DNA of 64,000 nt, from NCBI RefSeq assembly GCF_014217805.1, contig NZ_CP055156.1:3850585-3914584 (forward strand), written 5' to 3'. This stretch comes from Adhaeribacter swui. GTDB taxonomy: Bacteria; Bacteroidota; Bacteroidia; Cytophagales; Hymenobacteraceae. Below the pieces are notes generated by a model. That model did no database searches. It worked only from the letters and a program-made list of their open reading frames with translations, and had not been told where the DNA came from. Within the stretch, counting starts at the first letter, position 1. Each line of letters opens with the position of its first letter. A program made the position numbers and the translations under genes. Below, piece by piece: positions 45,290 to 53,785 of the stretch.

Positions 45290-48200
45290 ATGGAGAAAAA
45301 GTTTATCCCTGTCTTTCCTTCTTTCTTGTTTTTAATGGCCAAGTGGTATTGTCTGCTTTTACTTGGTTTTTTTGTTTCCTGGCAAACGCAGGCAGCTAGT
45401 GATAATTCAAAAAATTTAAAAAAAATACTGGCGGGCGAAGAAGTAACTAGTCTTACTTTAATAAATTCATCTACTAAAGCTACAATCCGCACGATTACGG
45501 ATGGGAGTACCATTAACTTGGCTACGCTCCCCACCCAAAATGTAAATATTCGGGCCAATACTAATCCCAAGCTGGTGGGCAGTGTGGTATTTACGTTAAG
45601 CGGCAAGCAAAGCCGGACCCAGATTGAAACCAAGTCGCCTTACGATTTATTCGGGGATAATTTAAACTGGACCCCAGCCGTTGGCAATTATACCTTAATA
45701 GCTACGCCTTACTCTGAGGGTGGGGGCGGCGGAACGGCCGGCAAACCTTTAAGCATTAGTTTTCAAATTATTAACGATGCTACTTCTAAAGATCAGGTAA
45801 CCAGCTTTACCTTAATTAACTCTGCCACCAAAGCTACTATTCAAACCATCACCAATGGAGCTACCATTAACCTGACTACTTTGCCTACCAAAAATGTAAA
45901 TATCCGGGCAAACACCAACCCATCGTTGGTAGGTAGTGTGGTTTTAGTATTAAGCGGCAAGCAAAGCCGGACCCAAACCGAAACCAAAGCGCCCTACGAT
46001 TTATTCGGGGATAATTTAAACTGGACCCCGGCAGTAGGTGATTACACCTTAAAAGCAACGCCGTATACGGCAGCCGGTGGGGCCGGAATTGCCGGTAGCC
46101 CTCTAACAATAAATTTCAAAATTACGAACGAAGTGGTAACCAACAACGCGGCTCCGGTGGCTAACGCTGGTCCGGACAAGCAAGTTACTTTACCCACCAA
46201 TTTTGTTACTTTAGATGGGTCGGGCACCGATGCCGATGGTACTATATCCACCTATACCTGGAAGCAGACTGCTGGCCCCAATACCGCTACTTTTAGCAGC
46301 AAAAACGTAGCTAATCCTACTATTAGCAATTTAATCGCGGGTAAGTATACTTTTTATCTCATTGTAAAAGATAATTTGTATACGGCTAGTAAAACCGATT
46401 ACGTATCGGTAATTGTCAACCCGCAGTCGCAGTCTATTGTTCAGGTTAATTTTCAGGATCCGGCAACAGTACCACCAGCAGGTTGGGTAGCAGATTTTGG
46501 TCAGCCTTTCGGGCTAAAAAACGGTGCTAATCAAGGTACGGGGCTTACCTACGGCTGGCGAAAAAAGAGCGATAATTCGTTGCTGGATTTATCTAGTGGC
46601 GGAACCGCCGGTAACGGGCGTAACCGCGGGGTACCTTCGGATGTGCTCCGGGCTACTTTAATGCACATGCAAGCTGATGGTATTGCCGGTGCTTTTGATG
46701 GCACCAAAACCGAAGGTTACTGGGAAATGCAGGTAGAGAAAGGAATTTACGAAGTAACGGTTTCGGCGGGCGATGCCGGGGTTTATTCTTTCCCGGAAAG
46801 CCACAGCCTGAATGTAGAAGGGGCCAGCGCCATTACCAACTTTGTGCCTACTGGCGCCACCGGAGCCAGCACCCGTTTTAAATCAGCCACGGTGCAGGTA
46901 AGCGTTACCGACGGATTTTTAACCATTGATGCCAATAGTGGGGTAAATACCAAGATTAACTCGGTGCGGGTAGTGCCCTTAGCCAACGGTCCGTTTACTT
47001 ACTGGTCGGCGAACGAGCAGCAATTAACTATTCAGAAAGGCACCACTACCGCTAAAACGTTTTCGCTGGAACTAAGCAATTCCTCCGAAGCGGATGATGT
47101 GCAGTACACACTTTCGGCTACTTACGATGGGGGTGTTACGCCATGGTTAAGCTTTAACCCAACGCACGCAGGCACGGAACCCAACGTAACCTTTAACTAT
47201 ACCGCCGCCGAAGATTTACCAGTAGGTACTTACACGGCTACGGTTCAGGCTACTGCCAATGGGTTTACCGCTGGTACAGTTAAAGTGATAGTAGCGGTGG
47301 CGGCCCCACGACCCCACGTAATTTCATCTACACCTGCCGATGGAGCCGTTAATGTAAGCGTAAATACCTCCAGTGTGGCCGCCAATAACTTGTTTGTTCC
47401 CGAAGTAGAAGATGTGAAAGGAGGGGTAGATAACAGTACCATTACCAGCAGCACCGTACAATTGCTAAAAGTGGTGGGCAATACCACTACGCAAATCCAG
47501 GGGGTAGTGCAAGGTACTGGCGGCGGCGACGCCATCAGCTTTTCGCCTACTTTTGCCTTAGAGCCGCATACCACGTACCGGTTTTTAGTAACGGATGGCG
47601 TAAAATCTTTTAGTGGCGCTCCTTTTGTGCCGTATACGGCTACTTTTACCACCGGCGATCCTATTGAGCCCGCCGAACCCATTCAGGTACAATTTACCCC
47701 AACGTCCATTCCGGGAACTCAGAATAAGAAGTATTCTTCTTTAGCCATTGGTCCGGATGACCGGTTATATGCCTTGCGGTTAGATGGTGTAATTGAACGG
47801 TTTACCATTAACCATAGCGATGGTAGCTTAACGCTTCAATCAACTATTACTACATTAACGCAGCAATTTGGAAACCGGTCGGCCATCGGGTTGGTTTTTG
47901 ATCCGGCATCTACGGCATCTAACTTAATTGCTTATGTATCGCATTGTTCTTCCGGCTTAACCAAAGCGCCCGAATTTGATGGTAAAATCTCAAAGTTATC
48001 TGGTGCCAGCCTGGGTACCCACCGCTTATTAGTAGAAAACCTGCCCCGTTCGGCTAAAGACCATCTGGTAAACAGTATGGCGTTTGGCCCCGATGGAGCC
48101 TTGTATATTTCCCAAGGCAGTAATAGCTCTATGGGTGCTTACGACGGCTCGTGGCAACGTACCGAAAGCTTGTTATCGGGGGCTGTCCTGCGGCTGGATT

Positions 48201-49816
48201 TAGTAAAACTCGGTAATGCTACCCTGGATGCCAGAACTACTTCTGACCTGAGCGTAATCAATGCGGCCCCTTCTAATAACGCGAAAATGTCGGATGGTAC
48301 CTACAATCCATATTCCAGCGCTTCGCCGCTGACGATTTATGCTTCCGGAGTACGCAACGCCTACGATTTAGTGTGGCACAGCAACGGGCAATTATACGTA
48401 CCGGCCAATGGTTCGGCGGCTGGTGGTAATACTCCGGCATCTGTAGCGGGTACCCGCCGGCCCGATGGTACTTTTTACAATGGTCCGGCTGTTGCGGCTA
48501 CCTCGGCTGTGCAGGTACAAAACGACTGGCTGTTCCGGATAAACCCCGCCCAAGGAGTAGGGTACTACGGGCACCCGAACCCTATGCGCGGCGAATACGT
48601 GGCTAACCGGGGTTATATTGACAATCCAAAGTACCCCAATACCATTGAAGTGGATCCGAATTACCGGGGCGCAGCCTTTAACTTTGAACTGAACCGCTCG
48701 CCGAACGGCGCCATTGAGTACAAGAGCAATGCCTTTAATGGCGCTTTAAAAGGTAAATTACTGGTTTGCCGCTTTAGTGGCGGGGGCGATATTATGGTGT
48801 TAAAACCAGGTTCTACGGTAAAAGGCAGCCTCGAAAGTGAGTATGATATTAAAGATTCGTATACCGGCGCCGGAACAACTGGTTTGATAGGTATGTCGGG
48901 TTTTATTAATCCTTTGGATTTGGTAGAAGATACAAAGAACGGGAACCTGTACGTCATTGAATTTAACTGGAACAACAACCCGAACCGTACGTCTCAAATA
49001 ACTTTATTGCGGGTAAGCAGTACCTCCGAAGAAGAAGGTTACGCCACGGCTTTCCCCGAAAAAATTGTAGCTACGGAGGTAGTAGGGGTTAAAAAATCGG
49101 TGGCCTTGCGCACGGCAGTAAGTTCTAAAAAAGAGAAAGACGAAGTGCCCGATTTGCCCGACTTAACGCAGGTAACACCGCACGCGGTAACTATTTCTAA
49201 TACGGGCCGGGGTAATTTACGGATCAAGAGCTTAAACATTACAGGAGATGATGCCCGGGAATTCCAGATGCTGGCCCAACCGGACGCCAAGCCGAATAAA
49301 CCCATCCGCATCCGGAAGAATAGTTCGGTAACGTTTAATGTGGCCTTTTATCCAACTTCCGAAGGTGAAAAAAGAGCTAAGCTGGAAGCCGTTAGTACGA
49401 AAAAGAAACGAGGGCAGATTGCGGAAGTGGAATTGTATGGTTTAGGTATTGTTTACGAAGGTACCGATACTACTGTTGTTGATTCTACGGCCAACAACCC
49501 GCAAAGAAAAGCTGCCACCGCGCAGGTTGCTACCCCGGAAAATGGAAAAGAACCAGGCATGCAGGTATATCCAAATCCTAGCCCGGTAGGTTCTAAAATT
49601 TATATTAACCTGACTGGTTATAACAAAAAAGAAGCGGTAACCTTAAGTTTGTACGATATCAATGGCCAACTGTACCAGGCTAAAACCGTGCATACCGATA
49701 ATCAAGGAAGTTCTTTGGTAGAGTTGCCGGTAAATAAAATTATGAAACCGGGCATTTATATTATGAAAGCGCGGGCTGGTTCTGGTACCCGGGAAACCAA
49801 GGTTGTACTTGAATAA
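45290..49816 (+). CDS. Very large T9SS-secreted modular protein with sugar-dehydrogenase-like propeller
   Basis: A 1508-residue secreted protein with a signal peptide (about 1-36). Two near-identical 118-residue modules fill about 53-170 and 171-288 (each starting VTSLTLIN or VTSFTLIN). A PKD/REJ-type domain lies at about 287-379, then a malectin-like or carbohydrate-binding region at 384-560, a BACON/Ig-like domain at 566-672 and a Big_5-type Ig domain at 674-795. A beta-propeller of the glucose/sorbosone dehydrogenase kind spans about 800-1245 (SLAIGPDDRLYALRLDG, NSMAFGPDGALYISQGS, AYDLVWHSNGQLYVPANG). An ASPM/choice-of-anchor-D domain follows near 1290-1380 (ISNTGRGNLRIKSLNITG), then a T9SS sorting domain at 1423-1508 (YPNPSPVGSKIYI). 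It is probably displayed on the cell surface and may bind or oxidise glycans; propeller activity is not proved by sequence. Confidence 0.9.
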   Translation: MEKKFIPVFPSFLFLMAKWYCLLLLGFFVSWQTQAASDNSKNLKKILAGEEVTSLTLINSSTKATIRTITDGSTINLATLPTQNVNIRANTNPKLVGSVVFTLSGKQSRTQIETKSPYDLFGDNLNWTPAVGNYTLIATPYSEGGGGGTAGKPLSISFQIINDATSKDQVTSFTLINSATKATIQTITNGATINLTTLPTKNVNIRANTNPSLVGSVVLVLSGKQSRTQTETKAPYDLFGDNLNWTPAVGDYTLKATPYTAAGGAGIAGSPLTINFKITNEVVTNNAAPVANAGPDKQVTLPTNFVTLDGSGTDADGTISTYTWKQTAGPNTATFSSKNVANPTISNLIAGKYTFYLIVKDNLYTASKTDYVSVIVNPQSQSIVQVNFQDPATVPPAGWVADFGQPFGLKNGANQGTGLTYGWRKKSDNSLLDLSSGGTAGNGRNRGVPSDVLRATLMHMQADGIAGAFDGTKTEGYWEMQVEKGIYEVTVSAGDAGVYSFPESHSLNVEGASAITNFVPTGATGASTRFKSATVQVSVTDGFLTIDANSGVNTKINSVRVVPLANGPFTYWSANEQQLTIQKGTTTAKTFSLELSNSSEADDVQYTLSATYDGGVTPWLSFNPTHAGTEPNVTFNYTAAEDLPVGTYTATVQATANGFTAGTVKVIVAVAAPRPHVISSTPADGAVNVSVNTSSVAANNLFVPEVEDVKGGVDNSTITSSTVQLLKVVGNTTTQIQGVVQGTGGGDAISFSPTFALEPHTTYRFLVTDGVKSFSGAPFVPYTATFTTGDPIEPAEPIQVQFTPTSIPGTQNKKYSSLAIGPDDRLYALRLDGVIERFTINHSDGSLTLQSTITTLTQQFGNRSAIGLVFDPASTASNLIAYVSHCSSGLTKAPEFDGKISKLSGASLGTHRLLVENLPRSAKDHLVNSMAFGPDGALYISQGSNSSMGAYDGSWQRTESLLSGAVLRLDLVKLGNATLDARTTSDLSVINAAPSNNAKMSDGTYNPYSSASPLTIYASGVRNAYDLVWHSNGQLYVPANGSAAGGNTPASVAGTRRPDGTFYNGPAVAATSAVQVQNDWLFRINPAQGVGYYGHPNPMRGEYVANRGYIDNPKYPNTIEVDPNYRGAAFNFELNRSPNGAIEYKSNAFNGALKGKLLVCRFSGGGDIMVLKPGSTVKGSLESEYDIKDSYTGAGTTGLIGMSGFINPLDLVEDTKNGNLYVIEFNWNNNPNRTSQITLLRVSSTSEEEGYATAFPEKIVATEVVGVKKSVALRTAVSSKKEKDEVPDLPDLTQVTPHAVTISNTGRGNLRIKSLNITGDDAREFQMLAQPDAKPNKPIRIRKNSSVTFNVAFYPTSEGEKRAKLEAVSTKKKRGQIAEVELYGLGIVYEGTDTTVVDSTANNPQRKAATAQVATPENGKEPGMQVYPNPSPVGSKIYINLTGYNKKEAVTLSLYDINGQLYQAKTVHTDNQGSSLVELPVNKIMKPGIYIMKARAGSGTRETKVVLE

Positions 49817-49837
49817 TTACCACGTAATTCTTATTAA

Positions 49838-49863
49838 AAGAGGCCCCCAGGGGCCTCTTTTTT
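49838..49863 (+). terminator. Terminator of the T9SS cargo gene
   Basis: AAGAGGCCCC pairs with GGGGCCTCTT across a two-to-three-base loop and a T-run follows. It lies about 20 bp after the stop codon. Confidence 0.88.
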
Positions 49864-50230
49864 ATTGTATTTACTTCTAATTTTTAAATTTTAGCGAATC
49901 GGTAAAGTGTTCTGGCGCAACTAAAATTAAAAGATTTAAAAGAACTTGCTCAATAGTGCCCAAAACAAAGCAATTTAACCCAAACCTTACAAGTAGTGCG
50001 GCAAACAAGCCAAAAATGCAATTTTTTAAAAATTGGTAAGATTCCTGCTTGTAAAATAATGGAGTGACTGGTTTTATTATTTTGATTAATCTAAAAGTAG
50101 CAGTTTTATGCCATCTTTGGGGAGTAACTAACCGGAGCAACCAATCAGTCGTAGTGCCTTTGTAATTAAATTGCCTTTGTTCCCTGTAAAGTCTTTGTTA
50201 CCTTTATACTGTTCAAGCATTCATTCTTTC
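49864..50230. other. Spacer without recognised genes
   Basis: 367 bp between the terminator and the next start. It contains one copy of the AT motif (49879-49892). A minus-strand open frame at 49877-50140 shows no homology-like features and is not called. CTTTGTTACCTTTATAC near 50192-50208 may hold the promoter of the gene at 50231. Confidence 0.45.
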
Positions 50231-51805
50231 ATGAAAAAAAGCGTTCTTCTTTTTTTTGGTGTTTTCTTTTTCCTGATTCAAGCAAGTGCCCAGCAAGTAA
50301 CCGTTCAAACATATAATCCGGCTAATCTCCAGCTTGCGTTTCCTACACAACCGGGCTGGAACTTGGTAAAAGAAGGGCAAACCCTGCAATTTGAAGTAAA
50401 AGCCACGGGTGGTACTGGTAACCGGTTTATCTATTCTCTTAACCAGGGCCGTCTGGACGACATGACTTTTGATACTTTAGGCCGTTTTTCCTGGACTCCC
50501 GGCTACGATTTTGTGGACCGCCTGGCTAAAGACAAAACCGTGCAATTGCTTTTTGAAGCCCGAAACGAAAAAAATGAACGGGTAACCCAGGTAATAGATT
50601 TAAAAGTGGAGCATGTAAACCGGCCGCCCAGCATCGGTGAGCTAAAACCATTTTACGTGCAATACGATGTAAATAACACCTACACCATCGAGTCGTCGGC
50701 GGTAAAAGACCCGGACAACGACCCGGTAATTTTCGTGCCCATTATTAACAGCATGCCCGAAGGTGCCAAACTAACCGAGCAAGGCGAATTTACCTGGAAA
50801 CCCTCCAACACCCAGTTTAACCGTTTGCGTACTAATCCCATTACCCTGGAGTTTTACGTAGAAGATCAGCCCTCGAAGGCGCGCACCAAAGGCCAGTTCC
50901 GGATGGAAGTAACCCAACAAGATTTGCCGCCGAGCATTTTATTAATTCCTTCCCAAAAACGGTTCCGGTTTAAAGAAGACATGACGCTGAACCTGAAACT
51001 ACAACTAAACGACCCGAATGGCGAAAACGATATAGCTACGTTTAGTTTCCGCTCCGAGAGCCCTTTGGTGCCCGCCAGCGCTTTAGTAAAAAACTCGCCC
51101 TCGCAGTACGAGTTTATTTGGCGTCCCGGTTACGATTTCGTGAAAGATCCCCTGGATTCTATTTCGTTTAGCCTGACGTTTTTTGCTATTGATAAAGCCA
51201 ATAAACAACAAGAACGCACCGTTACTTTCTCGGTTTTAAATGCCATAAACGAGGCTGAAAGCGACATGAAACTGTACCAGGAATACCGCTCTTCGTTAGT
51301 AAGGACCTGGGATTTGATTGAACAGTTAAAGGTGGCCGAAAATGATTTAAAAAAGAAATACAACAAAGCCCGGAAAGGCAAAAAAGCGCGTTCGCTTACT
51401 AGTGCCACTTTAGGCGCCGGTACCGGTATTTCGCCCTTGGTAATTGAAGTGCCCAACACCACCGAAAAAATTACCACCATCGGCGGTACCCTGGTAATGA
51501 CCATTGGCACCCTGGAAGCCACCGAAGTAATTGGCCGCTCCACCAAAGACCTGGTAGAACGCCTTAATTACATCATGGAAAAACGCAACGAGCTGCAAAC
51601 GAAAGGCGATATTTTTGCCCGGAAATATGGTTTGCGTTCTTCGCGGCGGCGCCCCGAGTTTATCACCGACCGCGACGAGCTGGTAGCTTTATTAAGTTTA
51701 CGCGGCTTGGTAGCGTTAGAACTAGATTCGAGTTGGCAAAACAAAAACAAGCCCACCAACGAAAACTTAGCTAAAACTTTTAAAGACTTTAACCCCGATA
51801 ATTAA
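50231..51805 (+). CDS. Exported protein with Ig-like/cadherin-type repeats
   Basis: A 524-residue protein with a signal peptide (MKKSVLLFFGVFFFLIQASA); I start it at the ATG at 50231, because the 20 residues before it in the open frame carry no signal. Putative Ig domains (He_PIG type) alternate: WNLVKEGQTLQFEVKATGG with GRFSWTPGYDFVDRL, then PSIGELKPFYVQYDVN with GEFTWKPSNTQFNRL, then a third, LRL..NDPNGENDIATF with YEFIWRPGYDFV. The repeated WTPGYDF/WRPGYDF step shows the pattern clearly. A helical C-terminal part of about 190 residues (from about 340) with a Gly-rich patch follows. There is no T9SS tail. The protein is probably periplasmic or outer-membrane associated. Function unknown. 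Confidence 0.7.
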   Translation: MKKSVLLFFGVFFFLIQASAQQVTVQTYNPANLQLAFPTQPGWNLVKEGQTLQFEVKATGGTGNRFIYSLNQGRLDDMTFDTLGRFSWTPGYDFVDRLAKDKTVQLLFEARNEKNERVTQVIDLKVEHVNRPPSIGELKPFYVQYDVNNTYTIESSAVKDPDNDPVIFVPIINSMPEGAKLTEQGEFTWKPSNTQFNRLRTNPITLEFYVEDQPSKARTKGQFRMEVTQQDLPPSILLIPSQKRFRFKEDMTLNLKLQLNDPNGENDIATFSFRSESPLVPASALVKNSPSQYEFIWRPGYDFVKDPLDSISFSLTFFAIDKANKQQERTVTFSVLNAINEAESDMKLYQEYRSSLVRTWDLIEQLKVAENDLKKKYNKARKGKKARSLTSATLGAGTGISPLVIEVPNTTEKITTIGGTLVMTIGTLEATEVIGRSTKDLVERLNYIMEKRNELQTKGDIFARKYGLRSSRRRPEFITDRDELVALLSLRGLVALELDSSWQNKNKPTNENLAKTFKDFNPDN

Positions 51806-52533
51806 CCGGCGGGCAAACAATATTAAATTCAAAAAATGGAGGCCTGCAGGGCGCTGGCCAAAGTCCAGTAAGTTTTTAAAATTTACCGGGCTTTTTCTAA
51901 TATACGCTTAAGCTAATTAGTAAATAGCAGCTGGTAGAAGGTACCACTTGCCACCGGAAAAATAGACTTTAATCTTATTTGTTGAGGCTCATTCGGAAGC
52001 GTTAACGCGTGGATTTTAAAATTTTTAAAAAATCTGTATATTTTTGGAGTTATGCTCGTATAAGCATCATTATGAAACTAGTACACACTTTCCATATTCC
52101 CTTTACTGGGAAATAATCCTTTCCATTCTTTACGGGAAAACAAGATAGCTATTGTTTTATGCTCATCTGTTTTCCAGCCCTCTATTTATTACTTCCTTTT
52201 AAAAGGTAGTTAGGTTCTATTTTAGTTTTGCCTGGCGTCTGGCTGGTGTTTGCTTTATTTTGGTTAGGCCAACAGATGTAAAACGCGCTTGCGCTTAGCT
52301 CGTAGCCTGACAACCGCCTGCTACACTCACCTGTACCAATAAAGGAAATTTTTAAAATTTATTAATCTCGTAAATCACAACAAGATAGTTCTGGTGTTAG
52401 CCCCTGACGCCGCCTGATAAAATTTTCAGGTGCGGTTTTATTTGATTTCTGGTGAGCCAGCAATTTAAATAAGTTTTACGCTCACCAGAATGGAAGCCCA
52501 GGCCGACAACCAGACTATCCGGAATTTAAAAAA
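51806..52533. other. Long gene-free spacer with inverted repeat
   Basis: 728 bp with no convincing gene. One frame near 52158-52280 reads as a short hydrophobic peptide (MLICFPALYLLLPFKR) broken by a TAG, then LPGVWLVFALFWLGQQM before TAA, which may be debris of a small membrane protein. An AT motif lies at 52015-52032, and a perfect 11-bp inverted repeat at 52447-52490. A GCCGCCTGA/TCAGGTGCGG hairpin near 52409-52435 is followed by TTTTATTTG and may end transcription. Confidence 0.45.
52447..52490. repeat. 11-bp perfect inverted repeat
   Basis: TTCTGGTGAGC (52447-52457) and GCTCACCAGAA (52480-52490) flank a 22-bp AT-rich loop, about 45 bp before the start of the next gene. It could be an operator or a hairpin in that gene's leader. 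Confidence 0.6.
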
Positions 52534-53115
52534 ATGGAAAGGAAATATTTTGCAACCTGGTTCCGCTTGAACCAAGCGGACAGGTATTTGATATGGATAT
52601 ACAAGTCGGGCGACGTGGATGAGCCGGAAGAAGTTTGGTTAAATGAACAAGGCCAGATTCCGGTTTTTACCAGCGAAATTGATTTAGCCATTTATGCCGC
52701 ATCTAAGAATTTAAAAATTGAAAATGAAGAACCTATTTTACACGACTTAGATGCGGTGGAAATATGGTTGCAAGAACCCGATGACTACATTAGTTGTAAT
52801 GATTGTTTGGCGGCCTGGAATTTGTTTACCGATGTAGCCTATACCTTAATGCTAACCTTTAACGGCGACAAACACGCCCGGCTGCGCAATCGCATCTACG
52901 ATAAGCTATTTTGGGGCAACAATGATTTTGTGGGCGATCCTATTCTGGGGCATCCCAGTGGAGACTATTATTTCCCGGAATGGAGCAAAGCAGAAGTTTG
53001 CAAACTCGCCAAAATACTAAAGCAAGGGTTTAAATTATTTCGCCGGTATATCGTGGAAACAGACGTATTTCAGTATGCTTTGTTAAATCAATTTTCTGCG
53101 GAACCAGGCAAATAA
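52534..53115 (+). CDS. Hypothetical protein, acidic and Trp-rich
   Basis: A 193-residue soluble protein with no signal peptide and many Trp and Asp residues. The first half looks like a compact alpha/beta unit (ATWFRLNQADRYLIWIY, EPEEVWLNEQGQIPVFTSEIDLAIYAASKN, EPILHDLDAVEIWLQEPDD). The second half is helical with DCLAAWNLFTDVAYTL and YDKLFWGNNDF. I recognise no family with confidence; the pattern resembles small proteins seen in toxin-immunity and contact-dependent contexts, though nothing nearby supports this. It has its own terminator and stands alone. The codon use is similar to that of the flanking genes. Confidence 0.55.
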   Translation: MERKYFATWFRLNQADRYLIWIYKSGDVDEPEEVWLNEQGQIPVFTSEIDLAIYAASKNLKIENEEPILHDLDAVEIWLQEPDDYISCNDCLAAWNLFTDVAYTLMLTFNGDKHARLRNRIYDKLFWGNNDFVGDPILGHPSGDYYFPEWSKAEVCKLAKILKQGFKLFRRYIVETDVFQYALLNQFSAEPGK

Positions 53116-53233
53116 GCAAGTGTAGCTCCAATACCGTTTGTCCCAAAAGGGCTTCAGCTTAACTTAATCCAGGCTTACTATAGAAAAGCCATAATTTACT
53201 TTTTAGTTTGCCTTGGAGTTTATTTTAAAGTAA

Positions 53234-53260
53234 AGGCCCGCCTTACAAGCGGGCCTTTTT
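53234..53260 (+). terminator. Terminator after the 52534 gene
   Basis: AGGCCCGC (53234-53241) and GCGGGCCT (53249-53256) pair perfectly across a 7-nt loop with a T-run following. Confidence 0.85.
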
Positions 53261-53326
53261 GCCGTAGATGAACTGTTGCTACTTCCTAACGTAATCACTT
53301 TATCATTTAAACAGTAAATTGCCGGC

Positions 53327-53680
53327 ATGAAAGATTTATTTGCCCCGCACTTTACCTTTCGTGTGAGTGGCCGTTTGTGGGTCGAAAGTGACCAGGACCG
53401 TTTTCTGGGCCCCGGCCGGATTGAACTGCTGGAAAAGATTCAGGAATTTGGTTCTATATCTAAAGCGGCGGCAGCCATGGGAATGTCGTACAAAAAAGCC
53501 TGGGATCTGGTGGCGTCCATGAATCAACAAGCCCGAAATCCGCTGGTAGTAGCGCAAACTGGCGGTACCAAAGGCGGCGGCGCTCACGTAACTAAAGCCG
53601 GAGAACAGGCCATCAGCAGCTACAAATTGTTGCAAGCCAGGTTCCAGGCTTTCCTGGAAAACGAAAACAAAGCTTTGTAG
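53327..53680 (+). CDS. modE: ModE-type winged-helix regulator (N-terminal domain only)
   Basis: A 117-residue DNA-binding protein resembling the N-terminal domain of ModE, the molybdate-responsive regulator. GRIELLEKIQEFGSISKAAAAMGMSYKKAWDLVASMN spans about residues 30-66 (shown in blocks: ELLEKIQEFGSI, SKAAAAMGMS, YKKAWDLVASMN), the ModE HTH. The wing GGTKGGGAHVTKAG at about 79-92 follows. The TOBE molybdate-binding domains of full-length ModE are missing, as in many Bacteroidota homologues. Two inverted repeats of ModE type lie just downstream, in front of the TonB-dependent receptor gene, which is the likely target. The metal or anion it senses is not shown by the sequence. Confidence 0.82.
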   Translation: MKDLFAPHFTFRVSGRLWVESDQDRFLGPGRIELLEKIQEFGSISKAAAAMGMSYKKAWDLVASMNQQARNPLVVAQTGGTKGGGAHVTKAGEQAISSYKLLQARFQAFLENENKAL

Positions 53681-53691
53681 AAGAATATCTC

Positions 53692-53760
53692 CGCTATGTA
53701 TTTTAAAATATAACGGGTTTAATTACTTTTGGTGGTTGTTATATTTTTAAAAATATAACG
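53692..53760 (+). promoter_or_regulatory. Two ModE-like operators around the TonB-receptor promoter
   Basis: Box 1 is CGCTATGTA-N6-AATATAACG (53692-53715). Box 2 is TGTTATATT-N6-AATATAACG (53737-53760), whose inner 22 bp (53738-53759) are a perfect palindrome. The centres are 45 bp apart. Between them TACTTTTG at 53724-53731 fits the -7 element TAnnTTTG, so box 1 covers the -33 area and box 2 the start site. As far as I recall, E. coli ModE binds CG-n-TATAT arms spaced about 6 bp apart, which these match closely. Confidence 0.72.
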
Positions 53761-53785
53761 ATGTAGGATAATCTAAAATCCGCCT

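Noticed and set aside
47245-47682. A 145-residue frame opposite the T9SS cargo gene
   Set aside because: Shadow of the Thr/Val-rich coding strand; no independent signal.
49877-50140. An 87-residue minus-strand frame in a spacer
   Set aside because: Residue composition is unlike a natural protein, and it overlaps the probable promoter of the next gene.
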